Positions 42,963 to 54,402 of a stretch of 64,000 nt of DNA are shown in pieces. Source of the DNA: Buxus sempervirens. Its lineage: Eukaryota; Streptophyta; Magnoliopsida; Buxales; Buxaceae. A model generated the notes under the pieces. It saw nothing but the letters and a program-made list of their open reading frames with translations, was not told the DNA's origin and did no database searches. How positions within the stretch are numbered: position 1 is the first letter of the stretch; each line of letters starts with the position of its first letter. The translations under genes and the position numbers were made by a program. The stretch is from NCBI GenBank assembly GCA_947561395.2, contig OX387183.1, positions 27,516,853-27,580,852 on the forward strand. The letters are read 5' to 3'.

Positions 42963-43614
42963 AAGCCAACCTCCTGAAATGAGCTAAAAAACAGCTTATA
43001 TATGTAAACTTTTTATAACTGCAATCTCAGTTCGGTTACACTATATTTTTTTTTTGTACCCAACATTTAATTTCGGCTATGCACAATTCCTTCATGAGTG
43101 TAATTTAATTGTGGGTACAAAAGCGAATCTTGCCAAAAATCTGATTTTCTCTCTCCTGGTTGGCTGATTTGATGGAGAGTTGACTTAATGATGATTTTTT
43201 GATTTTTTAAGATTTTCTTTTTATTTAATTAGATAATTAAGATATTTTAAGATTTAATATTATTTATGGAAGATATTTTCTTTTTGAGTTCTTCCTTTCC
43301 CTATTTTGTCATTTAGCAATTTACTTTACCACTTGGCAAGTGTGGTTTGCACACTTTCCGCTTAGTCAATTTTGCATTTAATTACAGTTTTGCCCTTGAG
43401 AGTGTCTTGACCATAACTTCTTTATCTAGACTCCGATTCACATAAACTCAGTTGCATTGGAACTATATCAAGATTTTCTCTCCATTAGCACAGGGTATGA
43501 TGGTCAATTCAAGCTTAGGTAAAAAGACATTTCTTGCTCTTCAAGGTTTAGACCATCTTTAGGGTTTTACTATTTTTAGCACATTTTGGTTTGATCAAAA
43601 TTTGGGTGCTTACA

Positions 43615-43995
43615 CCTCCATTTAGCATAATAGTTGTAGCTATACCCTTATGTTAAATTTCATTAACTTTTATTGTTTATTTTTCTTAAATGACTAAAGT
43701 AACCTTATACTAGATAAAATAAATATTAAATAGCTAAATGGCTGCATGGCTAGGTGAAGTTTGAATGAATAATTATCGATTAAGCAAATTAATATAAATA
43801 ACTTAAAATATAATTGCAACAAATATAATAATATATACAAGAATATAAATGAAAATATAAAATAATACAAGGAGATAAATGCAAAATATTTTTCATTTTA
43901 TAGATGGATGCTTTATTCATTTAATAAAAATAAACAATAAAAGTTAATGGATTTAACATCAGAGTACGACTATAATGATCATGCTAAATAAAGGG
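43615..43995. mobile_element. Foldback MITE of about 380 bp
   Basis: The first and last about 85 bp are inverted copies: ATTTAGCATAATAGTTGTAG against ATTTAGCATGATCATTATAG, both followed inwards by TGTTAAAT..CATTAACTTTT and ATTGTTTATTTTT. The middle is AT-rich. It abuts the end of LTR E exactly. No clear target-site duplication. Confidence 0.75.
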
Positions 43996-45597
43996 TATAG
44001 ATACAAATACTTAAAATAAGAGGATAAATATCGTTTGCTTCTTTTTCTGTAGACTTCCTATATGTCTAGCGACGAGAGGACTGCCATATTTATAGATGTA
44101 CAAAATTTGTATATACAAATTTCGCGTTTGCAATAAAACGGGATAGATGTGAAGGTACAAATAAAATTGTATTTCTATATATAACAATGTTAGGTACAAA
44201 TCTCTGTGGCTCCTTTGATTCTTTTCTTTAAAAAAAATCTTCAATTTGAGGGCTAGAATAGCTTGATCGCAAATCGGTCTTCAGTCTTTCTGGACAAATT
44301 TGATGAAAGACAAAGGAGACAGGAGATATAACAGATTTTTCGAACAAATCTGTGTTGGATTTGGTGAAAAGTCTTCAGCTTAATCTCCAGTTTATAGGCT
44401 TGTTGAAGACCTTGGATAACTTCAGTATTTGTCGTAGGTCTATGTGCCGTAGAGCGTATCAGAGATGGAGTGTCTGAATCTTCAAATCTTTAGTGCTTGA
44501 GCTTCAAGTATTCAGTTTTTCATGGCTTCTTGGGTCTCTAGAACAAAGCTTCAATTATTCAAAGATTTAGGTCTTCAAAATAGAAGTGCTTCAATTATTC
44601 AAGACTTAAGTCTTCAAAGCAGCAAGGCTTCGCTTCTTCTTCTATAGGCCTCCCATGTCAAGAATGGAGAGAGAACTACCCTATTTATAGATGTGGGGAG
44701 GGTAGAGTTCTCCAGATCTAAAACTCTTTAGAGAAATATCACAATTTGCAAATAATTCTCACTTTTTGAAGAATTATCAATATATATAGATAATTTGTTT
44801 CTTTTTTTTTTTTTTTGAGAATTATCAAAACAAATAATTCTTCAATAGGGCCCACAAGCAACTTACATAGCTTTTTATAGAGAGAAAATTCTATTTATTT
44901 CATTTAAAGAATTTTTATCTCTAAGTGGGGTCCACAATTTTTTATGAGATTTTGCCATGTGGCATTTGTTAAATCTAAAAAATTTTGCTTCCTACAATTA
45001 TAATGCAAGGGGATGGATAAAAAAGTAAAAAGAAAATTTGTATGATAGTAAGAGTTAGACACGAAAGCCCTCTTCTTTTAGGTTCAAAAACATTTTGGTT
45101 TTGATTCCTTTTTCAAGTCCATCACACTATCCGTATGAGCTGGAGTAGACAAAAGGAAGATCTAAGTGGTGGGAAGCATTAATGTGAAAATTATCTTCAT
45201 TGACACTGGTTTGCTCTGTCCCTTCTCTACTCTCGTATTTTCTTCTCTTCATTCGTAGACTCTCTATTTTTTAAGCCTATCTCTCTTTGTAAGCACCCAA
45301 CTCAGACCTTTGACTTTGACTGTGGGTCAATTATTGACTTGGTCTTACGTTCGCTAGTCTAGTAAATTTAATTGGTTATTGTACACGAAAATTCATTTTT
45401 GAGGATCCATAGGATCATGAGATTTGATCTTAGATCAGAAGTTTGAGGATGGTTAAGATGCCATTCACATTTTTTTTGTTGCTAATACAGGGGTTCTCTT
45501 CTTTCTTTTTGCACAAATCGTAGACGTCATCTTCATCTTGCCGCATACTCTTAACTCTAACCATTGTTGGTCAAATGGCATTCTTACTGTGCGCACC
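43996..45597. other. AT-rich non-coding DNA with a diverged duplication
   Basis: Two diverged copies of a promoter-like stretch, each with TATTTATAGATGT, at about 44030-44102 and 44630-44693, separated by CTTCAA(T/G)-rich sequence. They may be remains of small LTRs. A TGTAAGCACCCAACTC at 45287 looks like the start of a further Tat-like LTR on the plus strand but is not followed far. No gene recognised. Confidence 0.45.
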
Positions 45598-46369
45598 CGA
45601 TTTTGGCCGCACGAGAGGTGCATGAAGAAGCGATGCTTGCCTCGGGGTTGTTTTGGAGTCGCCACTGCCTGAGAGGTGCAGGCAGACACAAAAAGGGCAC
45701 CTATTCGGGCCTAATTATTCTGGTCTACAGCTTATTAGAGATCTGAGCAAGTTCTCGGTTACGTCTAGGGAAGTCTGAAGACACCCTAGCCCGCCCCGTC
45801 AATTGAAGGGTCCCATGGGTCTCCCTGGTTCGAGTTAACTTAGTTCTCACCCAATTCCTAGGCTAGCATGCACACTTATTTGGTCTGAGTGGGGACCATT
45901 GATGGTGTGGGTCCCCTTTTTATTTGATTTTATCTTTTTATTATTTAGTGAAGTGAGTCGGGTATGAGCCCTGTTAGAAGGCCCAGTGGAATCCATGTTG
46001 GGCTTAAGTCAAGCCCAAGGCCCAATTCGGGTTATTGGGTAACCCTAATTGGATTTGGCTATTTGGTTTAAAGGTTGATTAAATATTTACAACATTAGTG
46101 AGTTAAATTTTTAAGGCCCAATGGGCTTGGATTTGGCCCACTGGGCAATTAATCAAGTGGCCTTGGGCCCATTTATCAAAATGGGCCTTAGTTGGGCCAG
46201 ACGGGATGTGGGCCCCATTGGAGGGCCTACGAGGCCTTGGTAGGCTAGTTGGGCCCACAGTCACAAAATGGGCTTGGGGTGACCCAAACAGCCCGATGGG
46301 TCAAGTCTTACAAAAGTGGGTCGGATTGGGTCCAACCGAGTCCCAAAAAATGATTTTTAAATTATTCTT

Positions 46370-46490
46370 TAATTTGCCCGTATTTATTATGCGGACTGGG
46401 CTGAATCGTAAATGTAATACGGTTTAAGCCTGCCCGTATATTAAATACGAGCAAGCCTGAGCCGTACTTCAAATACGGTTTTTGCCCGAA
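46370..46490. repeat. Palindrome zone 2 of LTR G
   Basis: CCGTACTTCAAATACGG plus several GCCCGTAT/ATACG(A/G)GC arms. About 0.8-0.9 kb downstream of the TATA box in LTR orientation, matching zone 2 of element A. Confidence 0.7.
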
Positions 46491-47284
46491 TTTCCAGAAA
46501 ACGCCGCAATAGCCTCGGGATTTGGTTCGTTTGCCCCTTTTTGGCATTCGCCGACTTCGGTTGGTGATTCCACCGGCTTCCACGGTGATGGAATCGCCTT
46601 TCTCTTAGTTAGAACGTCTTCCTTTTGTGTATCTCGCCAAAAGGAAAAATCTTATCATATGCCTGGAAAGCCCAAAAACCTACATGCATGGGAAATCGAG
46701 AAGGGAGAGAGGGGAAGGATTATAGGGTACATTAAGAACCAAAGAAGACAGGACCCCTCTTTACAAATATGAACAAATTAACATAAGACAGGTTAGTTCA
46801 AGACAGCTTGTTGGAACTCTCTCTTCCTTCGTTATTTTGCATGGGGGAACTCCCTCTTCAGGAAGTCCCGTTTGTATGCACGAGATAAACAAATTAGTCA
46901 GAAACACAATTGGCTTTAAAAGTAACCAAAATATCACTTAGTCTGAAAACTCTGATAAAAAAGTATATTAAATACAAAGCTAATGGAAATCTTACCGTAC
47001 TCCTATTACCTTGTTCAGAGGTGTAGAAGTTCTCCGGGTGATTTCGGCAGCGCTTCCACACTCCTTTGGATTTCCCAAAATTGGCTTGAAAAGAGCCTCC
47101 TTGCCTTCAAGATTAAAAGGGATGGAAGGTGACAAGAATGGGTGGAGCCTAAGGGTATTTTGGGAATTAAATTTGGGTTGAAAAGGGCAGAGGGTCTTTG
47201 GCAGAGTGTTGGACGAGCAGGGGCGGAGAAGGAGAGGGGGGACCATCAAGGGGGCCAGCTTGCTCCAAATGGGGGCTGGCCCCC

Positions 47285-47292
47285 CTTTTATA
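47285..47292 (-). promoter_or_regulatory. TATA box of LTR G
   Basis: The minus strand reads TATAAAAG, about 11 bp downstream of the nearest palindrome in LTR orientation. Confidence 0.6.
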
Positions 47293-47302
47293 GGCAACCA
47301 GA

Positions 47303-47590
47303 ACCGCACTTTAAGTGCGGTTTGGTCACAACCGCACTTCAAGTGCGGCGGTTCCTACCAAATTACACTAAAAATGCAAAAACCGCACTTTAAGTGCGGT
47401 TGGCATTAAAAACGTGTGAATCTGCGCGGATCTACCAGCTGTCGCCGTAAAGTGCGGTTGACATTAAAAACGTGCGAATCTGCGCGGATCTGCCAGCTGT
47501 CGCCGTACAGGACACGCGTCCACCTTCTAGAAGATCAAAACCATATTTGAAGTGCGGTTCAGACCAAACCGCACTTCAAGTGCGGTTTGC
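47303..47590. repeat. Palindrome zone 1 of LTR G
   Basis: ACCGCACTTTAAGTGCGGT or ACCGCACTTCAAGTGCGGT occurs four times as a full hairpin (about 47308, 47332, 47383, 47567), with extra half-sites, plus a 60-bp direct repeat containing GTGCGGTTG(G/A)CATTAAAAA (47392-47510). Confidence 0.88.
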
Positions 47591-48174
47591 GCACGTTTTT
47601 TAAATGCCGAATTTGAAGTCTTTTATTAAATTTGATTTTTTGAAAAGAATTTATTCCAATTTATTATTATTGTATTCTAAATATCTTTAGATATTTATAA
47701 AAATATTATTAAAAATTAAGATATTTTCTAAAAACAATTATTTTATTTATTTTATTCATTTTTCTACTTTTTGCTTCTGTTTTTGTCGCATGGGCAATTT
47801 TTTTGAAACTTCAACTGCCCATAACTTTTTCATCCGATGTCCTATTTCAGCAAACTTAGTGTCGTTGGAATCAGCTCGGAATCCACTATCCACTGGGATC
47901 AAATTAGGCAGTTGAATCCAGGTCGAGTAAAAAGTCAACTTTTGCTCTTCCAAAAGTTTGACTGACTCATAACTTCCTTATCCGGACTCCGATTCCAACA
48001 AACTCAATTGCGTTGGAACCGTATCGAAATGCTCTTTTCAATGAGAGGAAGTTTGATGGCCAATTCTCTTTGGATTAAAAAGTCAATTTTCAGGCCCCTC
48101 AGGATTTGACTTTTTAATTGAAATTTTTATTTTCTGCATTTTTTGGGGTGCAAAAATCAGGTGTCTACACTAAC

Positions 48175-49204
48175 TTCGATGTTTTCTTTGTCGATCTCAG
48201 ACGCAAAGTTTGGGAGAAGTCTTCATTTCATCTCTCCCCAGTCGAAGGGTATCTCAAGCCTCTTAGCAACTCCTCCAATAGTAGGCAGACTAGAGGTATA
48301 TTTGATTTTTTTAATCACCATTCATGTTTTGATCGAAGCTATTCTATCTCGAGTAGTTGATCAGATTACGAATCACTAGCGAAGACCCGTGTGTGGTGTT
48401 TATCAAATCCACATCATTTCTATTCATGTGAAAATTTCTGATGATCTGAAATTTTGATGAAAGATGGCATGTTCTCATGGGGAATTGTAAATTAAAAATT
48501 ATAAGGATTGGATAGGTGTTCAATTATAATAGCGATTCAACGTGTTAATGATCATCCTTGTAAAATAGAGAATTTAAAATGTATATTACTAAGAGGCTGT
48601 TTAGTAATTTTTTTTTAAAAACTATTTGAAAATCGAAAACTTTTCAAATTATTTTTGTGTTTTTCATGGTTGAGGAAACCCGTTTGGTAACAATTAAGTC
48701 AAAAATAGATTAAAAGTATGAAAATATATAAAAATGCATTTGATAAGAGCTGTTTTTGGAGCCCCTAAGAAAAAATCCATCCTAAAATAAGCCCACGACT
48801 AAAAACACAACAGCAGAGAAAAAAAAAGGTTCAGACCAAGAGACAGAGCTCTTAGCTTAACTTCACCGCTCATTACTCGTCTTTTCCCAGTTTTTCTGAT
48901 CTTTGTCCAATGACGAACACTCTGCCAAATAACATTGGTGCTTTGGTGCCTTGCAATAGGTTATCGTGATCAAGGTTCGTTGTACCAGTTTCGGTGTCAT
49001 TTCATTGACATGTCATTTTGCCTGTGGGCTACTCATTCTCTTAGATTTATATGGTGTTTCATCGAAAAATTCCTAAAATTCAATAAATTATAAAAACATG
49101 TAAAAATATAAATAAAATTAAAAAAAATATCAAATTAATAATAATGATGAATTTTTATTCACAATAGTAAGAGATAATATATACACATAGATATATATAT
49201 ATAA
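48175..49204. other. Non-coding AT-rich stretch
   Basis: No frame with recognisable similarity and no clear terminal repeats. A little after 49060 it is strongly A-rich. Confidence 0.5.
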
Positions 49205-49960
49205 TTTAGATTTAGTTGCTAATTCTGGGTAATTGAGAAATAGTAATAGTTTCTAAACATAATTAAGAACAAGTGTCATTTTCCTTTTTAAAAAAAGCTT
49301 ATTCCATAAATGCCCTTATCAAGCTTGCAAACCGTTTTTTAAACCAACCAAATAATAAAAGGTTTAGAGATCTTTTGAAGTTATTTTTGAAAGGAAATTT
49401 TTTATGAACACTAAAATAACACAATGTTAATTATTCTAAAAAAGTATAACATTTCTCTATTACAAAAAACTTGAATGACTGAAAAAACCTCATTTAATGC
49501 CGCCAATTTGTTTGACTTTTATCTTTTAACGCAAGTGTTTGTGGGATGAAATCATCTATCGTAGTGGTCCTGCGGCAAACCCTGCAGTATCCTAGGGATG
49601 CTGCCATGTGTAACATCCCATGGATGTTGCGAAACTCACATTTAAAAATGTGAAATGTCAATTAACGTGACATTGCACATTTTTTAATATGAAAAATGCA
49701 AAATTTGAGGGATGCTACATGTGGCAACATCCCACGATGTTGTAGGGTTAGATCACTGCGGCAAACGATTTCAACACATTGTTTGTATTCCTTTGTCTTT
49801 TTAATACAACTGAAGAATATAATTTAATAAATATATTATTTACCCTCCGGTTATCATTAAATTACGATTCTTATGTTTTGTTACAATAGAAACTTAATCC
49901 TCTATTTTCAAAACTTACCATTGATGCACATCTTGGTTTTTCTTACAATTATAACCTCAC
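49205..49960 (+). repeat. Direct duplication, copy 1 (holds a MITE)
   Basis: AATTCTGGGTAATTGAGAAA at 49221 and again at 50077. The similarity continues through AATAATAAAAGGTTTAGA, CTCATTTAATGCCGCCA and TTTGTATTCCTTTGTCTTT to TTACCATT..ACATCTTGG. Copy 1 is longer by a MITE at about 49542-49778. Confidence 0.85.
49542..49778. mobile_element. Foldback MITE inside duplication copy 1
   Basis: Present in copy 1 and absent from copy 2, so the empty site is visible (GTTGTTTGTATTCC at about 50390-50403). The two halves are inverted copies over about 75 bp: AGTATCCTAGGGATGCTGCC pairs with the complement of GGCAACATCCCACGATGTT, and TGAAATC lies near both ends. A duplication of about 9 bp around TGTTTG is likely, as in Mutator-type MITEs. 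Confidence 0.7.
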
Positions 49961-50060
49961 TTGCACGTGCAGGAGACCCCTAGTCTATAACCTATATAAA
50001 AAAAAAGGCCTTGCGACTTGGTGGTCGACATACTTGCTTGACAACAATTTTTTAAAATAA

Positions 50061-50570
50061 TTTAGATTCAGTCGCTAATTCTGGGTAATTGAGAAATAGT
50101 AATAGTTTCTAAAAATAATTAAGAACAAGTGTCATTTCACTTGTATAAAAATACTTATTCCATAAATGCCCTTATCATTCTTGCACACCTTTTTTTAAAC
50201 CAATCAAATAATAAAAGGTTTAGAAATATTTTGAAGGTATTTTTGAAAGGAAATTTTTTATGAACAATAAAATAAACCTCATTTTTAATTATTCTAAAAA
50301 AGTATTACGTTTCTCTATTACAAAACGTGGATGACTAAACAAACCTCATTTAATGCCGCCACTTTGTTTGACTTTTGATCTTTAACATAGTTGTTTGTAT
50401 TCCTTTGTCTTTTAATGCAGCTGAAGAATATAATTTAATAAATAAATTATTATCCTTCTGTTATCATTAAATTATGATTCTTATGTTTTGTTACAACAGA
50501 AACTTAATCCTTTATTTTCAAAACTTACCATTTTGTGTACATCTTGGTTTTTCTAACAACACACGTGCTC
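50061..50570 (+). repeat. Direct duplication, copy 2
   Basis: Second copy of the sequence at 49205-49960 without the MITE. It ends near CACGTGCTCCGCATGTG, a short hairpin. Confidence 0.85.
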
Positions 50571-51268
50571 CGCATGTGCAAATGAGAGAATATGCTGAAA
50601 ACTTATTCTTTGAAAGCTTGGAAGACAAGGATGTTACACACATACAACCTTCACCATACTTGTAGAACGCCTTTTCAGTATCGAAGACCTCAGTCTTGGA
50701 GTACAAATATGGATTACATCCACATCAGTCACTGCATGAACAATTCATGTGTTGCATCTCAAGCCCTCTTACATCAAAAATCTCACTTGAAGTGTACTTG
50801 TTAAGCAAAGTTATTCAATACAAAGTATCACTTAAAATCTGTCCCCCTTCTCTGTTATACGGTAGAAATAATGAATAAAAAGGGGCAAATATGGTATATA
50901 AAGAAAAAAAACTATTATGCCATATATAACAAAAATATTACTATTAACTTATTGTTAAAAATAACATGATTGAATGTAAATTATGTTTAAAAAGTTCCAT
51001 TTAAAAAATGTATATGGAAACTGAAAATTATGGAGGCCTATAAAACAAAAGTATGACTAAATCTGAATTATGTTTAAAAAGTATAATTTAAAATCAATTT
51101 CCCTGACTGAATTTGAAATATTTTTAAAAGTTTACGCCATATAAAACAAGCAAAAATTGACTATATTCCCCGATGACTGAATATTAATTATTTTGAGATC
51201 TTGTAAATAATTAAGAATAAATGAATGAATCTTAATTATTTACAAACAAAGCATCATGTCGATCCCCA
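50571..51268. other. Non-coding AT-rich stretch left of hAT J
   Basis: No gene or repeat recognised. The short frames here have no family resemblance. Confidence 0.5.
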
Positions 51269-51681
51269 CTTTTATACAAGGTTGCTAATCGGGCAATGCT
51301 GGGCCCGGTTAGATTTTTAGCGTGCCCGTGGCCCTAGTTGTGCCGTGCCATGCCGGGCCCTGAATATTGGGTCGTGGCCCATTAAGGCACAAACTACCAG
51401 GCATGTCGGCCCGGCGGGCAGCACGGCTTGCGTCAAGCTGGCCCGATGGGCCTGCCCACGTGCTATCCCGAATGGGCCAGCCCGCCATGCACGAAACAGT
51501 TAGCCGTTTTTTACCCAATAAAGTGGTTTTTACCCCTACTTTTTACTGTTTTACCACCCTAACAACCATATATAGGGGGTTCTGTTTGTAATTGATTGTA
51601 AATGACCATTTTCACCCTTCCAACTACCAAATAACAATCATATTTGAAGGTAGAGGTGGTAAAAAGCCACTTTTGGTTTTC

Positions 51682-51690
51682 TATAAATAG
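51682..51690 (+). promoter_or_regulatory. TATA box of hAT J transposase
   Basis: TATAAATAG about 530 bp upstream of the first coding ATG (52212), followed by a CT-rich leader (51700-51780). Likely promoter, inferred. Confidence 0.45.
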
Positions 51691-52211
51691 GTCTAACCCT
51701 TCCTACTCCAAACCACACCTCTTCTACAATCTCTCTTACTCTCTTCTACAATCTCCCTTACTCTCTACATCTCTATAGCTATCAAGTAATAGTTAATTTT
51801 TTTAAATTGCTCAAGCATCAAAGGTAGGAAGTTGGACTCTGGAGGTTGAAGGCTTCAACTGCAAAGTTCAAGCTTCACTCTAAAGAGGTATTCTTCTATT
51901 TAATTTTCTAATTTTAAAATTATTATATATATAAATAAGGCTCTCCTTCTACCTTTCTTATTATTTTAAAGCCTAGTATAATGGGTGACTACTGTGCAAC
52001 TACGTCTATCTCTAGGAAAGTTTTATCACAAAGGACGAGATAATTGCCTAAGAAAACTAGGGTTTTAAGCAGGACCGTTTGTGACCCCTCCAGTTACCTG
52101 GGACTTTTCCTGGTGCACTTTTTGCGTACATTATTCCTCACTTTACCATAGGTAGTGTATCACCAAAAATTTATTATTATATTATTTATTAAGAAATTTT
52201 TTTTCGAAATT

Positions 52212-54305
52212 TGATGATGGACCCCAGGCAGTCTATGTACTTTAATACCGAGGAAAGAGAGTTTCTTAGACCCTATTCTGACCCACCTTTTTTTAGGCTT
52301 TTGATGAGACCCAACCCCCATATTGTGACCCTCCCATCCAAGATCATGAACTTGAGTTGCCTTCCCCCCAAGATCCCACAGAAATAGGATCCTCTTCCCT
52401 ACCACCTAAAAGCGCCAAGAGGAGTAGAACCTTCGGTGTGTGGGTAAATTTTGCAATTGAAACTATAGGGAGTGAAGAGAGGGCAATTTATAAGCACTGT
52501 AAAAAAAAAAAATTTAGTTGCAAAGGTTCAAGTGGTACAAGTCACTTTCAACGACATTTGTAAAAATGTTTTTCAAAATATGGTCAAATAAACCCTAGGC
52601 AAGCCCAAATTTCCAACAGTAGTGTTAATTTGGGCAATTTTGTTTTTTATCAAGAAGAAACTAAGCTTAAAATTGTAAAGTGGGTAATACAAGAAGAATT
52701 ACCCTTTAGACTAATAGAAAGTAAAAGATTTAACCGTCTAATAACCAAATATCTATCACCAGGATATAAACCCTTCTCACGCTACACTTTAAGAATTGAT
52801 GCTACAACATTATATCAAAAAATGAAAACAACATTAATAGAAACTTTTTTAAACAATAGCTTTAAGGTGGCTTTAACCTCAAATATCTGGAGAAATAGAC
52901 AAAACATAAGTTATTTAGCTATAATTGCACATTATATAGATGAGAATTGGAGTATGGAAAAAAGAATACTAACTTTTGCGTCACTAGATTCTAGACATTT
53001 TGGACCAGCTATAACAAATGCTATAACACATAATATAAGAAAGTATAAAATACAAAATAAAATAATGACTCTAGCATTTGATAATGCAAGTACTAATAAT
53101 GTTACAATAGACATACTAAAACAACATTTAAACTTATATGTAGATGGATGTTTATTTCATGTTAGATGTGCTTGTCACATCCTAAATTTTATTGTGCATG
53201 ATGGCTTAAAAAGTGTGTAATATCATTTAACGAATATTAGAGATGCAGTAAGATTTTTAAAACAATCTAACACAACTGTTAGAGAATTTAAAAATTATTG
53301 TGCGAGTTTGGGAAAGCAACTTAAAAAAAATTACCCTAGATGTTGATCATAGGTGGAATTCAACATATTTAATGCTAGATGTTGCACTAGAATTGAAACA
53401 AGAACTTACACTATTTTATAAAACAAAAGTGCCAGCAAGTGAACTAGAAGAACTTGACTAGCAAATAGTAGAAATTTTAAGAGATTTTTTAGAAGTTTTT
53501 TTTTATGCAATAAGATTCTTATCAGTGGTTTATTACCCTACATCCCCGAATATTTTAAATATACTATATCAAATAAGTATTTGCTTTAAACAATATAGAG
53601 ACACGCCCGTTGCTAAGGATATTTGCCCTGCAATGGAATCTAAAATTTTAAAATATTGGCAAGAAATGCCTCATTTATATTGTTTAGCTAGTACAATGGA
53701 CCCTAGGATTAAATTAGGAGTGAAAAATTTAATAGAAGGAATAAATGAAATTATGAGATCTTCTTTTCAAATAGATATACATCAAATAAGAAACCTATTA
53801 TAAAAACATTTTTTTGAATTATGATACTAGCGGTAGCAGACATGGTCAGATTCAGACCCAGGAAACACTACCAGATAATTCCTCCTGGAATTTTTTAAGT
53901 GGGAGAAGAAGGAGAAAACAATCAGCATCTGGTAGTGGGGGATCATCTGAGTTAAGGATTTATTTAGAAAGCCCCCCACTACTTTTACATACTATGGGTG
54001 AGCATAGTTCTTTTAACATTTTAACATAGTGGAAGCAAAATCAGGTTAGTTATCTTATGCTTTCCACCATGGCACGTGATCTACTAACGGTTCCAGTGTC
54101 CACAGTTGCATCGGAATAAGTTTTTAGTGTAGGTGGATGAACGGTAGACAACTATAGGAGCAGATTAACACCGGAGATGGTACAAGTATGTGTCTATCTG
54201 ACAAATTGGCTAAGGGCCGAACTGAGAGATCAGGAATATGTGGATGATCAACTTGCTGGAGACCTCTATGATTTGAATCTTGGTGAATTTAGTCTTCCAG
54301 ATTAG
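52212..54305 (+). pseudogene. hAT J transposase, heavily mutated
   Basis: The start is probably the ATG at 52212 (MMDPRQSMYF). After a one-base shift in a T-run near 52290 come a BED zinc finger (GSEERAIYKHCKKKKF and SHFQRHL at about 52470-52560), the hAT catalytic-core region (LTSNIWRNRQNISYLAI, LTFASLDSRHFG, ITNAITHNI, LAFDNASTNN, HVRCACHILNFIVHDGL, 52860-53210), DPRIKLG (53700) and the C-terminal dimerisation domain (PVSTVASE*VFS near 54100, then SRLTPEMVQVCVYLTNWLR). It ends at a TAG after EFSLPD near 54303. In-frame stops at about 52561, 53218, 53458, 53801, 54027, 54117 and 54138 and at least one more shift near 53330 make it non-functional. It is of the Ac/Tam3-like plant group with short AT-rich codons. 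Confidence 0.88.
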
Positions 54306-54402
54306 TTTAATTTTTGTTATATTTTTTGTAATCAAAGTTTAGAAACTTTACTTTCTCTTTTTTTTTAAACTGCAAATGAAAGATAAATGAGTGTGTGCCA
54401 AC

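Larger units (their letters stand above)
39450..43614 (-). repeat. LTR E: old Tat-like LTR remnant split by solo LTR F
   Basis: The right end (about 43395-43614) carries the shared U3 block (GACTCCGATTCACATAAACTC, then CAGTTGCATTGGAAC) and ends GGGTGCTTACA. The left part has GTGGGCCCCTTGATGGGCCC (39692-39720), as in the R/U5 part of the other LTRs. It is more decayed than A, B, C and G. The left limit is a guess. Confidence 0.5.
45598..48169 (-). mobile_element. Solo LTR G, Tat-like Gypsy
   Basis: From TGTGCGCACCC to GTGTCTACA, flanked by CTTAC (45593-45597) and CTAAC (48170-48174), a 5-bp duplication with one difference. In its own orientation: U3 repeat block (48050-47800), palindrome zone 1 (47590-47300), TATAAAAG (47292-47285), zone 2 (46490-46370), then GGGCC-rich R/U5. 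No internal domain. It aligns at both ends with A, B and C. Confidence 0.88.

Noticed and set aside
46992..47409. Frames over the palindromes of LTR G
   Set aside because: Non-coding LTR promoter; the frames contain the hairpin repeats and have no family resemblance.
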